Virus record (IMG/VR): IMGVR_UViG_3300042691_007137
Span: 1 to 35,291 of that record
Strand: one strand, 5' to 3'
Source: a virus
Length of the DNA: 35,291 nt
The notes below the pieces were generated by a model, which was not told the origin of the DNA, searched no databases, and saw only the letters and a program-made list of their open reading frames with translations. The position numbers and the translations under genes are program-made. Positions 1 to 9,000 of this stretch are shown in pieces. The stretch's first letter is position 1, and each line of letters begins with the position of its first letter.

Positions 1-686
1 CTGATTTCAAAGATGACTTCATTAATAAAATTGGAAGGTACAATGTCTCTATTTTAAATGACATATCTGATTTGTACATTTATGACTTTGGTGTATTCAT
101 AGAAGTGGCTCCGGATGAAGAAGAAAGAGCTCAATTAGAGCAAAACATTCAAGTTGCATTATCCAAAGGAGATATTAATCTTGAGGATGCTATTGATATC
201 AGAGAGCTTAAAAACCTTAAATTAGCTAATCAATTATTGAAAGTTAAAAGGGTTAAAAAACAAGAGCGTCAAGAAAAAATGGAGATGCAAAAGCAAGCGA
301 TGATGTCTCAACAACAACTTCAATCTCAGCAGTTAGCCGGTGAGATGGCTATGCAGAAAATGCAGATGGAAGTAGACATGAAGATAAAATTAAAACAAGT
401 GGAGACTGAGTATAACATTAAGACTATGCAGGTTCAAGCGGAATTAAAATCTCACCTTATGGCTGAAGAGTTCCAATATAATCAACAAATACAAGGCTTT
501 GAGATTGAGACTTTAAGCAAAAGAGAGAAAGAGCGTGAGGATGCTAAGTCAAAGAGGATAAGTCAGCAGAATACAGAGCAGTCAAAGCTCATAGATCAAC
601 GCAAAAACAATTTACCTCCTCTGAGTTTTGAGTCAAACGAAGATAGCTTAGATGGCTTTGATTTAGCTGAATTTGAGCCACGTTAA
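1..686 (+). CDS. Portal protein, C-terminal part (5' truncated by window edge)
   Basis: The reading frame is open from base 3 back to the window edge, so this is the last 227 residues of a longer protein, not a gene starting at the TTG at 72. The visible part begins with a GRYNVSILNDISDLY stretch and continues through FGVFIEVAPDEEER and a conserved KLANQLLK segment. It then enters a long Gln/Met/Lys-rich coiled coil (about residues 85-200) and ends in an acidic tail. In crAss-like and related podoviruses, portal proteins end in the same way, with a structured clip/stem region followed by a charged helical tail. The position directly before a scaffold-like gene and the major capsid gene agrees. 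The portal is the dodecameric ring at the capsid vertex through which DNA is packaged and ejected. The family assignment rests on recalled similarity plus gene order. An internal structural protein is a less likely alternative. Confidence 0.72.
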   Translation, partial: DFKDDFINKIGRYNVSILNDISDLYIYDFGVFIEVAPDEEERAQLEQNIQVALSKGDINLEDAIDIRELKNLKLANQLLKVKRVKKQERQEKMEMQKQAMMSQQQLQSQQLAGEMAMQKMQMEVDMKIKLKQVETEYNIKTMQVQAELKSHLMAEEFQYNQQIQGFEIETLSKREKEREDAKSKRISQQNTEQSKLIDQRKNNLPPLSFESNEDSLDGFDLAEFEPR

Positions 687-706
687 AAAATATCAGAAAA
701 ATTATA

Positions 707-714
707 TAAATTTG
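707..714 (+). promoter_or_regulatory. Bacteroidota-type -7 promoter element (TAAATTTG)
   Basis: The 49-bp gap between the portal and scaffold genes holds TAAATTTG, an exact match to the Bacteroidota -7 consensus TAnnTTTG. It lies 21 bp before the scaffold ATG, which would give a leader of about 15 bases. No TTG lies at the expected 17-23 bp upstream, so the match is only half of the usual promoter. It could drive the scaffold-capsid pair. Confidence 0.4.
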
Positions 715-735
715 TAAAAAATTAAATCAAATCAA

Positions 736-1824
736 ATGGAATTAAAAGTTAGATTATTAGATGGTGTAGAAGAAAAAGGAGTTGCACAAGTTGAACAAGA
801 ATTACTTGAAAAGCATGAGCAACAATTTGAACCACAAGCAGAGGTTGCTGCAGAAGTTCCTGTTCAAGAGGAGCCACAAGCAGAGCCAGAAGATTTAACG
901 GAAGAGAAAGTTCTTTCATATATTGGTAAAAGATACAATAAGCAGATAAACTCATTTGATGAGTTAATGGCGGAAAGAGAGCAAAGCGAGCCTTTGCCGG
1001 AAGACGTTGCTGCTTATATGAAATACAAAAAGGAAACTGGAAGAGGGTTCGAAGATTTCTTAAGTCTTAAAAAAGACTATGATTCTATGGATCCGGAAAG
1101 TTTACTTAAAAATTATCTATCAGCTACTCAGTCTGATTTGGACTCGGAGGATATTGAGACCTTAATGGAATCATACAAATACGACGAGGATTTGGACGAT
1201 GAGTCTACAATCAAAAGAGTTAAGATAGAAACAAAAAAAGCTATTGCTGAAGCCAAGCGATTTTTTAATACTCAAAAAGAAAAATACAAAGTGCCACTTG
1301 AGTCAAGTACGCCACTTATTTCTGATGATGAAAAAGAAATCTACGAAAGCTACAAGCAATATACTAAGCAGGCTAAGACGATTGAGGAAGAAAACGAGAG
1401 AAAGAGAAGTTGGTTCGCACAAAAAACTGACGAAGTATTTAACGGAGAGTTCAAAGGTTTTGAGTTCGATGTTAATGACAGAAAAATCACTTTCAATCCG
1501 GGCGATGCGAATGAGCTTAAGAAAATCCAATCAACTCCAGCGAACTTTATCAATAAGTTCTTGGATGAGCAAGGATTGGTTAAGGATGCGCAAGGCTATC
1601 ACAAATCATTAGCAGTTGCTATGAATCCTGAGAAATTTGCCAAGTTCTTTTATGAGCAAGGTAAATCGGATGCTACCGAGGGAACTATGAAGAGTATTAA
1701 AAACATTAATATGTCTGAGAGAAAAGCTCCTGAAATAGCTAAATCAACGGATGGAATACAGGTAAAAGCGGTAAATCCTGATTCGGGTAGAAGCTTAAAA
1801 ATCCGCAGTATTAAAAAAATGTAA
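736..1824 (+). CDS. Probable capsid scaffolding protein
   Basis: This 362-residue protein is strongly charged. The first 60 residues are rich in Glu, Gln, Pro and Ala (repeated VQEEPQAEP-like runs), the middle is acidic and helical, and the last 40 residues are basic (ending SLKIRSIKKM). Such a composition, with an acidic helical body and a short basic C-terminal tail, is typical of phage scaffolding proteins, whose basic tail contacts the capsid protein during prohead assembly. The position between portal and major capsid genes, with only 19 bases to the latter, is the classical scaffold slot. No protease motif (Ser-His-Asp) was seen, so a scaffold-protease fusion is not supported. The start is set by the ATG 12 bases after the leader motif AAATCAAATCAA. 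Function is inferred from composition and position. Confidence 0.6.
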   Translation: MELKVRLLDGVEEKGVAQVEQELLEKHEQQFEPQAEVAAEVPVQEEPQAEPEDLTEEKVLSYIGKRYNKQINSFDELMAEREQSEPLPEDVAAYMKYKKETGRGFEDFLSLKKDYDSMDPESLLKNYLSATQSDLDSEDIETLMESYKYDEDLDDESTIKRVKIETKKAIAEAKRFFNTQKEKYKVPLESSTPLISDDEKEIYESYKQYTKQAKTIEEENERKRSWFAQKTDEVFNGEFKGFEFDVNDRKITFNPGDANELKKIQSTPANFINKFLDEQGLVKDAQGYHKSLAVAMNPEKFAKFFYEQGKSDATEGTMKSIKNINMSERKAPEIAKSTDGIQVKAVNPDSGRSLKIRSIKKM

Positions 1825-1843
1825 AACTTAAAATTAAAAGAAA

Positions 1844-3262
1844 ATGGCAAGTGCTTTATTAAATACGCCTACTTTTGCATTACAACCGGCAGCGGAGCAA
1901 GTAGCGTTACAGACAAACTATATTACCAACTTCAACTTCTTGAACCAGTATCTTCCAGATACTTACGAGAAAGAATTTGAGCGTTATGGTAATAGAACCA
2001 TCGCATCATTCTTGAGAATGGTAGGTGCTGAGATGCCTTCTAACTCTGACCAAATCAAATGGGCTGAGCAAGGTCGTCTTCACATTAAGTACACTAGCTG
2101 TACATCAGCCGCTGCTGCAGGTTCAAACACTGCAACATTTACGGTAGCTGACGCAGGTGTTACTTACATCGCAATCAGAGTTGGACAAACAGTTATGATT
2201 CAGAACAACACTTCAGGTGTTTTCAACAAAGGTATCGTTACTGCTGTTCCTACTGCAACTACATTTACTGTAGCTTACTACGAAGCAGCCGGTCAAGCAT
2301 TTGCTGTATCAACTGGATGTACTGTATTTATTTACGGTTCTGAGTTCAAAAAAGGAACACCTGGAATGATTGGTTCTTTAGAGGCTGAAGATGACATCTA
2401 CAGCAACAACCCTATTATCTTGAAAGATAAATATGCGGTGAACGGATCTGATATGGCTCAAATCGGATGGGTTGAAGTGACAACTGAAAATGGTGCTACA
2501 GGTTACTTGTGGTATTTGAAATCAGAGCACGAAACTCGTTTACGTTTTGAAGACTACATCGAGACTGCAATGATTGAAGCGGTTCCGGCTGCATCTGGTT
2601 CAGGTGCTGCTACTGCAGGATTTATTGGTTCTGAAGGTGTATTCTACGTTGTAAACGGAAGAGGAAACGTTTGGGGAGGTGGTACACCAACATCTTTAAC
2701 TGATTGGGATACAATCGTATCTCGTTTAGATAAGCAAGGTGCTATCGAAGAAAATGCTTTATTCGTAAATCGTGGTTTGTCTTTTGACATCGACAATATG
2801 TTGGCCACATTGAATGGTTACACAGGTAGTGGTGCTTCACAAAGTGCCTCATTCGGTTTATTCGACAATGATGTAGACATGGCCTTGAACTTAGGGTTCA
2901 CAGGATTCCGTAGAGGTTACGATTTCTACAAATCAGATTGGAAATATTTGAACGATCCAACAATGCGTGGAGGTTTAAATGGTACTGCTGCTACTGCTAC
3001 CGGTACAATCACTGGTTTATTGGTTCCTGCAGGTTCTACTTCAGTTTACGATCAAATCATGGGTAAAAACGCTAAGAGACCATTCTTACACGTTCGTTAC
3101 CGTGCTTCTGAGGCTGAAGACAGACGTTACAAAACTTGGATTACAGGTTCTGCCGGTGGTGCTGCTACTAGCGACTTGGATGCAATGGAGGTAAACTTCT
3201 TGTCTGAAAGATGTGTATGTACTTTAGGTGCAAACAACTTCGTATTATTCCGTTTCGGATAG
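1844..3262 (+). CDS. Major capsid protein
   Basis: This 472-residue protein has an N-terminal segment (TNYITNFNFLNQYLPDTYEKE, about residues 25-45, then FLRMVGAEMPSNSDQIKW) that resembles major capsid proteins of crAss-like and marine flavobacterial podoviruses with the HK97 fold. Residues about 85-165 form an Ala/Thr/Val-rich beta insertion (TATFTVADAGVTYIAI, TTFTVAYYEAAGQAF), as expected for a surface or E-loop insertion domain. The C-terminal half has the Gly-rich, aromatic pattern of the P and A domains. The codon choice (TTC, AAC, GGT, CGT) differs visibly from neighbours and suggests high expression. A strong intrinsic terminator follows 13 bases after the stop. The position after the scaffold gene agrees. 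The fold is inferred, but identity as the capsid protein is well supported by context. Confidence 0.85.
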   Translation: MASALLNTPTFALQPAAEQVALQTNYITNFNFLNQYLPDTYEKEFERYGNRTIASFLRMVGAEMPSNSDQIKWAEQGRLHIKYTSCTSAAAAGSNTATFTVADAGVTYIAIRVGQTVMIQNNTSGVFNKGIVTAVPTATTFTVAYYEAAGQAFAVSTGCTVFIYGSEFKKGTPGMIGSLEAEDDIYSNNPIILKDKYAVNGSDMAQIGWVEVTTENGATGYLWYLKSEHETRLRFEDYIETAMIEAVPAASGSGAATAGFIGSEGVFYVVNGRGNVWGGGTPTSLTDWDTIVSRLDKQGAIEENALFVNRGLSFDIDNMLATLNGYTGSGASQSASFGLFDNDVDMALNLGFTGFRRGYDFYKSDWKYLNDPTMRGGLNGTAATATGTITGLLVPAGSTSVYDQIMGKNAKRPFLHVRYRASEAEDRRYKTWITGSAGGAATSDLDAMEVNFLSERCVCTLGANNFVLFRFG

Positions 3263-3275
3263 TATATTATTTAAG

Positions 3276-3307
3276 AAGAGAGTGTCTTTAGTGGCACTCT
3301 CTTTTTT
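3276..3307 (+). terminator. Intrinsic terminator after the capsid gene
   Basis: A perfect 9-bp stem (AAGAGAGTG with CACTCTCTT) encloses a 10-base loop and runs into six T residues. It starts 14 bases after the capsid stop codon on the coding strand. It should end or reduce transcription before the following structural genes and stabilise the capsid mRNA 3' end. Confidence 0.9.
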
Positions 3308-3342
3308 ATATTGAAACTCAAATTAAATTAAATTATAACAAA

Positions 3343-4086
3343 ATGGCGTCAACAATTTCAGTAGACAAGGTCTACAAACTAAAGAACGGAAATCCGTTAT
3401 CTTACACATTAGCATCAAGAAATCATTCGAGATTCCCACTTATGTGGTTTGATGAAAAGAAAAATCAAAATAGACCATTAAGATATGCAATAAATCAGAA
3501 GTCTCCTTTCGAGGATGAGCAAGATGGAAATGCAATTATGGAGCCAATCGTTTTCGAGGATGGCTTTCTTAGTGTTCCAAGAACAAATCCGGTACTACAA
3601 GAGTTCCTTCATTATCACCCTTTGAATGGTGTAATCTTTGCAGAGATTGACGAAGAGAGAGAAGCTCATGAAGAAGTAGCTGATATGGATATAGAAATCG
3701 ATGCTTTGGTAGAGGCTAGAAAACTTACACTTGAACAACTTGAGACTCTTACAAGAGTTATGTTCGGTAAGGATCCTTCCACTATTTCTACTGCAGAATT
3801 AAAAAGAGACATCTTGATTTTTGCCAAGACCGATCCAAGAAATTTCCTTGCAACTTTGAATGATCCTGAGTTACAGTTTCAAGCTAGAGTTATAAGATTC
3901 TTTGAGGAGAAGCTATTGGCATTACGCAACAACGATAGAGAAGTGTGGTTTAATACCGCGAGTAATAAAAAGAAAATGCTATCTGTTCCTTTTGGAGAAG
4001 ATCCTTATGAAATGGCCGGGCACTTTTTATCAAGCGATGATGGCTTAGATGCATTGAAAATGCTAGAGGCCTATTTAGAGCACTAG
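3343..4086 (+). CDS. Conserved virion-module protein, function unknown
   Basis: This 247-residue protein has an N-terminal block of about 85 residues with a distinctive pattern (YKLKNGNPLSYTLASRNH, then RPLRYAINQKSPFEDEQDGN and FLSVPRTNPVLQEFL). I recall very similar blocks in unassigned structural-module proteins of marine podoviruses. The middle (residues about 105-175) is acidic and helical and contains EQLETLTRVMFG. The C-terminal third is helical too. No catalytic motif, signal peptide or membrane segment is seen. It stands alone between two strong intrinsic terminators, directly after the capsid gene, so its expression is probably coupled to capsid readthrough or to a separate promoter in the 80-base gap. 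A head accessory or completion role is plausible from position only. Confidence 0.7.
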   Translation: MASTISVDKVYKLKNGNPLSYTLASRNHSRFPLMWFDEKKNQNRPLRYAINQKSPFEDEQDGNAIMEPIVFEDGFLSVPRTNPVLQEFLHYHPLNGVIFAEIDEEREAHEEVADMDIEIDALVEARKLTLEQLETLTRVMFGKDPSTISTAELKRDILIFAKTDPRNFLATLNDPELQFQARVIRFFEEKLLALRNNDREVWFNTASNKKKMLSVPFGEDPYEMAGHFLSSDDGLDALKMLEAYLEH

Positions 4087-4128
4087 AAAAATAGGTTATG
4101 GGATTATAGGGGCCCCTGATCGAAAATT

Positions 4129-4157
4129 AGCACAGATTTACTTCTGTGCTTTTTTTT
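4129..4157 (+). terminator. Intrinsic terminator before the tail block
   Basis: A perfect 8-bp stem (AGCACAGA with TCTGTGCT), a 6-base loop and a run of eight T residues lie 43 bases after the previous stop. It closes the unit of the 247-residue protein. The next gene has its own TAnnTTTG element three bases further on, so terminator and promoter are packed back to back. Confidence 0.92.
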
Positions 4158-4159
4158 AT

Positions 4160-4167
4160 TATATTTG
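4160..4167 (+). promoter_or_regulatory. Bacteroidota-type -7 promoter element (TATATTTG)
   Basis: TATATTTG matches TAnnTTTG exactly. It sits immediately after the T-tract of the preceding terminator and 14 bp before the ATG at 4182. A TTG at the expected -33 distance is absent. The placement just after a terminator makes a genuine start site for the tail block more likely than chance, and the leader would be about 8 bases. Confidence 0.5.
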
Positions 4168-4181
4168 TAAAAAGATTTAAA

Positions 4182-5129
4182 ATGATAAACGAAGTTAGAA
4201 ATGCAGTACTATCCGTATTGAACAAAAACAATTATGGATACATTTCTCCATCAGACTTCAATTTGTATGCCGCCAACGCGCAAATGGAGTTGTATGAAGA
4301 GTATTATAGCAACTACAACAAAGCTATAAGCGCAGAAAATTCTCGTGTTTCCGGCACTGATTATGCTGATATAGAAAGTCCTCTTGCAGAAACATTAGAG
4401 TCTTTTTTAACAGAAAACTACTTAATCAATATTTCCGGAAATATATTCTCGGTTCCTACGCTAACAACTGTCGGGAACTACTCGTATTATATTTTAAAAA
4501 TACTATGTTACCCTAATTTTATAGCATCAGGAAGTAGCACTGCTGTTGCTGTTGGTACATTAACCGACTCTACAGCCACGTTTGTTACAGATGGAGTTTT
4601 ACCGGGATACATCGTATCAAATATTGACACCAATAAAGTAGCGACTGTTCTTAGTGTTACATCAGAGACTGTTTTGGTATTGAGTTCTGACATATTCCTT
4701 GCGACAGCAAATGACTACAGCATATATTCAGACGAGTCAAAAGAAGCGGACAAAGTTAGCGTTGGAAAGATAACGCTATTAAATTCATCAAACCTTACTC
4801 AGCCATCTGTTCTTTATCCTTCTTACACTTTAGAGGGGCAGAATATTAAAATCTACCCATCAACGATAGATACGTTAGGTCAAGTACAAGCGGTTTACTT
4901 TAGATTCCCTAAAACTCCAAAATGGACTTATGTTACTTTAACAAATGGCGAGCCTTCGTTTGACCAATCACAACCTGATTATCAAGACTTTGAGTTACCA
5001 AATGAAGATGAATACAAATTAGTAATGAAAATACTAAAATATTGTGGAGTTTCAATCAGAGAGATTGAGGTGACTCAGTTTGGTATGTCTCAAGAACAGG
5101 CTCAACAACAAACATTTTCTATTCAATAA
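4182..5129 (+). CDS. Head-tail connector / ring-type structural protein
   Basis: The start chosen is ATG 4182 (MINEVRNAVL), giving 315 residues. A longer frame from 4146 would begin inside the terminator hairpin and encode a low-complexity LFFIIFV leader, so it is rejected. The N-terminal 100 residues (helical, with FNLYAANAQMELYEEYY) and the C-terminal 110 residues (YFRFPKTPKWTYV, then DFELPNEDEYKLVMKILKY) look like the split halves of a phage adaptor or tail-completion fold. Between them, residues about 122-182 form a Ser/Thr/Val beta module (DSTATFVTDGV ... SVTSETVLVLSSDIF). This module recurs in the 1758-residue tail protein. The position, followed by a second connector-like gene, fits the ring proteins that join portal and tail in crAss-like phages. 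The specific ring position cannot be told. Confidence 0.6.
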   Translation: MINEVRNAVLSVLNKNNYGYISPSDFNLYAANAQMELYEEYYSNYNKAISAENSRVSGTDYADIESPLAETLESFLTENYLINISGNIFSVPTLTTVGNYSYYILKILCYPNFIASGSSTAVAVGTLTDSTATFVTDGVLPGYIVSNIDTNKVATVLSVTSETVLVLSSDIFLATANDYSIYSDESKEADKVSVGKITLLNSSNLTQPSVLYPSYTLEGQNIKIYPSTIDTLGQVQAVYFRFPKTPKWTYVTLTNGEPSFDQSQPDYQDFELPNEDEYKLVMKILKYCGVSIREIEVTQFGMSQEQAQQQTFSIQ

Positions 5130-5140
5130 AATAAAACAAT

Positions 5141-6064
5141 ATGGCATACATATCTCAATATCAGTATTACGAAAACAACGGCAATACACCTCAAGATGCT
5201 AATTGGGGTTCTTACCAGTATGTTAGTCTGCAAGATGTAGTAAATAACTTCTTGCTAATCCATACCGGCAACCACTCTTTGATAAATAACGAGGAGAGGT
5301 ATAAAGTATTGTTTCATGCAAAAAGAGCGATACAAGAGCTTAATTACGATGCGTTTAAGGAAGTAAAGGTATTGGAGCTTAGTGTTGCAGATTCGTTGCG
5401 ATATATATTGCCATCAGACTATGTGAATTGGGTTCGTATTTCTCTTTACAAAGATGGTGTTCTTCGTCCTCTTACAGAGAATATTCAGGCGCTTTCGTCT
5501 AATGCCTATCTTCAGGACCAACAAGGAAATATTCTATTTGACCAAAACGGAAATATCTTAAGACCTCAATACTCAGATATTGATTTTGATAGGATTACCA
5601 AGAAAAAGAAAAGCATATACCTAAACCAAGGTCATCAGTTTGATGGAGCCGAAGGATGGTGTGTGGGAGAGAATTGGTATTTTGACTATGCGATTGGCGC
5701 GAGATACGGATTGAATACGGAGACCGCGAACTACAATCCTACATTTAAGATAGACAATAAAAGTGGAGTCATAAACTTTGATTCCGGAATGGCTGGAGAG
5801 CTATGTATTCTTGAGTACATTTCAGATGGAATGGAGAATGGAGATAACTCATTAATTACTGTGAACAAGTTGTTTGAGCAGTACATCTACGCTTCTATAA
5901 AATACGAGATACTAAACTCTAAATTTGGAGTTCAAGAGTATATTGTAACTAGAGCAAGAAAAGAAAAAGCAGCATTACTAAGAAATGCTAAAATAAGAAT
6001 CAGTAATATTCATCCAGGGAGACTCTTAATGAACTTAAGAGGAATGGATAAGGTAATCAAGTAA
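5141..6064 (+). CDS. Tail adaptor/ring protein (gp11-like connector role)
   Basis: The protein has 307 residues. An N-terminal helical block (NNEERYKVLFHAKRAIQELN, residues about 49-68) is followed by EVKVLELSVADSLRYILPSDYVNWVRISL (in two beta-rich segments). The C-terminus is helical (NKLFEQYIYASIKYEIL, then REKAALLRNAKIRISN). This helix-beta-helix plan with a conserved LPSDYVNW-type strand is what I recall for ring/adaptor proteins of crAss-like phages, and for the T7 gp11 class that sits below the portal. The stop codon is separated from the ATG of the giant tail gene by one base, so the two are co-translated and probably assemble together. No enzymatic motif is visible. Confidence 0.62.
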   Translation: MAYISQYQYYENNGNTPQDANWGSYQYVSLQDVVNNFLLIHTGNHSLINNEERYKVLFHAKRAIQELNYDAFKEVKVLELSVADSLRYILPSDYVNWVRISLYKDGVLRPLTENIQALSSNAYLQDQQGNILFDQNGNILRPQYSDIDFDRITKKKKSIYLNQGHQFDGAEGWCVGENWYFDYAIGARYGLNTETANYNPTFKIDNKSGVINFDSGMAGELCILEYISDGMENGDNSLITVNKLFEQYIYASIKYEILNSKFGVQEYIVTRARKEKAALLRNAKIRISNIHPGRLLMNLRGMDKVIK

Positions 6065-6065
6065 T

Positions 6066-9000
6066 ATGGCAAATTTAACTAGGAATTTCATAGCAGGCAG
6101 AATGAACAAGGTTGTTGACCAACGTCTTCTACCTGAAGGGGAGTATGTTGATGCTATGAATATTAGAATGGGCTCAACAGAGAAATCTGAGGTTGGTGTA
6201 ATTACAAACACTAAAGGGAACACTTCTTTAACTAAACTAGCATATATAGATGGAACTCCTTTGAGTGTGAACGCAAGATGTATCGGTGCTATTGACGATA
6301 GCGCAAGAGAGACTATTTATTGGTTTGTTCACGATCCTTCTTTTACCACTACCGAATCAGGAGCTAATCCTACCGGCAAGCTTGACTTATTGGTGTCGTA
6401 CAATGTTCTTACTGAGATACTTACATATCATATCGTTAGCATGAACGATGGAGGTGATGTGAATACCACATTGAACTTCAATCCATCTTATTTAATAACC
6501 GGTATCAATTTAATTGAGGATTTGTTATTTTTTACTGATGATTATAATCAACCAAGATTTATAAACATAAAAAGAAATTACCCTAATCCTGTTCTAAATA
6601 TTGACGCATTAAATGCAGAGTCAATATTGGTTATAAAAAAACCACCTACTCAATCACCGTTAGTATATCCTATTGTGACAAGTGGCCAGGAAAATTATTT
6701 AGAGACAAGATTTGTTTGCTTTGCATACAGATACAGATACATTGATGGGGAGTATTCTGCTACATCTCAGTGGTCGGCTCCTGCTTTTATACCAAGACAG
6801 TTTAGTTTTTCAACAAGCAGTGTTTTAAATGAAGGAATGACTAACTTATGCAACGCTGCAATAGTTAAGTACAATTCAGGAGGACCTCTTGTTGTTGGTA
6901 TAGATTTGCTTTTCAAGCAGTCTGAGAACAATATAATCAAGGTAATTCAGAAAATAGACAAGGCAGAGGACGGATTAGCCGACAATACAGAGTATGAAAT
7001 TTCTTTCAATAATAGTAAGATATTTACCATATTGAATGAAGCTGAAATATTAAGATTGTATGATAATGTTCCTTTATTAGCAAAGGCTCAGACTATTATG
7101 GGCAATAGGTTGATGTATGGGAACTATGTTGAAGGTTATAACTTAATTGATAAGTATGGTCAACCAACAAGATTTGAATATTCTACAGAGTTAATTTTTG
7201 AAGAGATAGGAAGTATAGACGTTATTGATGATACTGAAACAGGTCTTTATAATATTGATCCATCAGAAACTCCTGATTTAAACATAGGAGAGTCTATTAT
7301 TACGTTTGATTTAACGGATAGACCATTGGTTGAAGGAGCTTCTATATTTTTAAACATAACAATTAACCACGCTTCTTTTTCAGGCACAGATCCATTTCCT
7401 AGCAATGAAACAGAAAATGTCGAGTATAGCTTTAGCTTTTTACTCACAAGAGACTATTCTTCTGTTTACGAATTAGCAACAAGTGCTGAGTTTTTAAACT
7501 CGGTAGGGACTCTGCTTAATATCCTTCCTGTATCTACAACTACGCCTGGGCAAGACACCTCTTGTGCCGGTATTACCTTTACGGATAGTTTTAACTGCTT
7601 GCTTCCTCAGAGTTTGGGTGATGGCGTTGATATTTATTTTAAATACGGAAGTGGTATTGATGGAATACTTGAGCCGATTAGGATAATTACGAGCCCTGGA
7701 AGCAATATTATAGGACTTCAGTTCCCGGCCATGGAGTATGTTGATGATATCACTACACCGACAAAAAGAATATATGAATATTACAAAGTTATATTCGCGT
7801 CTGTTGTATTTCAGGAGATTGCAAATCCAAGAAGCTTACATAGCAATAGAGGATATGAGATTGGAATAGTTTATATGGATGAATTCAATAGAGCTACAAC
7901 TGCCCTAGTGAGTCCTTATAATGCAGAATATATTCCATGTGGTTATTCCACAAGAAAGAACATGATTCATGTTACAATTCCGGTTACTCAGATAGCTCCT
8001 AAGTTTGCTAAGAGATATAAATTTGTAATTAAGCCTGATGAAGAAAGATACGAAACCATTTATAGTTTCTTGTATTTTACTAATCCGGAGACTAATGAAG
8101 TTTGGCTTTTGTTAGAAGGAGAGAACATGCAAAAAGTCGAGAATGGAGATAGATTGATTGTAAAAGCCGACAGTGATGGACCGGCATTCAGTTGTATTTA
8201 TACTACCGTTTTAGATAAGCAAGCTCAGCCTTCAGGATTTTTAGAGATACCAACTGAGGAAGATCCTGATGTAAATATCAATGTGCCTGCAGGATTGTAC
8301 ATAAAATTAAGACCAAATAACTTTAATCTTTTTCAAGAAGAAAACGCGATTATTGCACCTGGAAGAATTCGTAGATGGGCGAGTGGAGGAGATCATCTTC
8401 AGATGCCTTACCCTATGAATATTGAGGGCACTGATCCAGACAATCCAACTTGGACTTTCTTAGACTATAGCGTTCCGGCAGGAAGTAAAATAGATTGGAA
8501 AGTTGATTGGAATAGAGCTGGAGTTGGAGGTAACTGTTTACCTAGAGGATATAACTTAGAGAAGGTATATACTTCTTCTGCTGACTATGAAAACATGTAT
8601 GAGTGGTTTCTTGGAGAAAACATCCAACTAACTATAAACTCAGGAACAGATAAAGGAGACGATGAGACTAATGTTTTTATTCCAGGGTTAAATAGGAGAT
8701 TAGATGAAGATCTTCTTGGGACAACAACCGGAACCGCTGCTTTTAGATTAATTGACTCTACAGCTACATTTATAACTGATGGTGTTGTGGCAGGCGTTAA
8801 AGTAAATGCAGGAGGAATATTTGGTTCTACTGAGGTCGAAAGCGTTGTAAGTGAAACTGAGTTAATACTTGAAAGAAATATATTTACATCAGGAATGCCA
8901 TATCGATTAATATGGGAGAATGGAGATATTAATTTCTGGAGATTTTATAGAGATACCGTTACCAATGAGTTGCAAATATGGTTTAGTAGTACATTCAGTT

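Noticed and set aside
4146-4181. Twelve-codon extension upstream of the 315-residue protein start
   Set aside because: It starts inside the terminator hairpin and encodes a low-complexity hydrophobic leader. The ATG at 4182 lies right after a promoter-like element.
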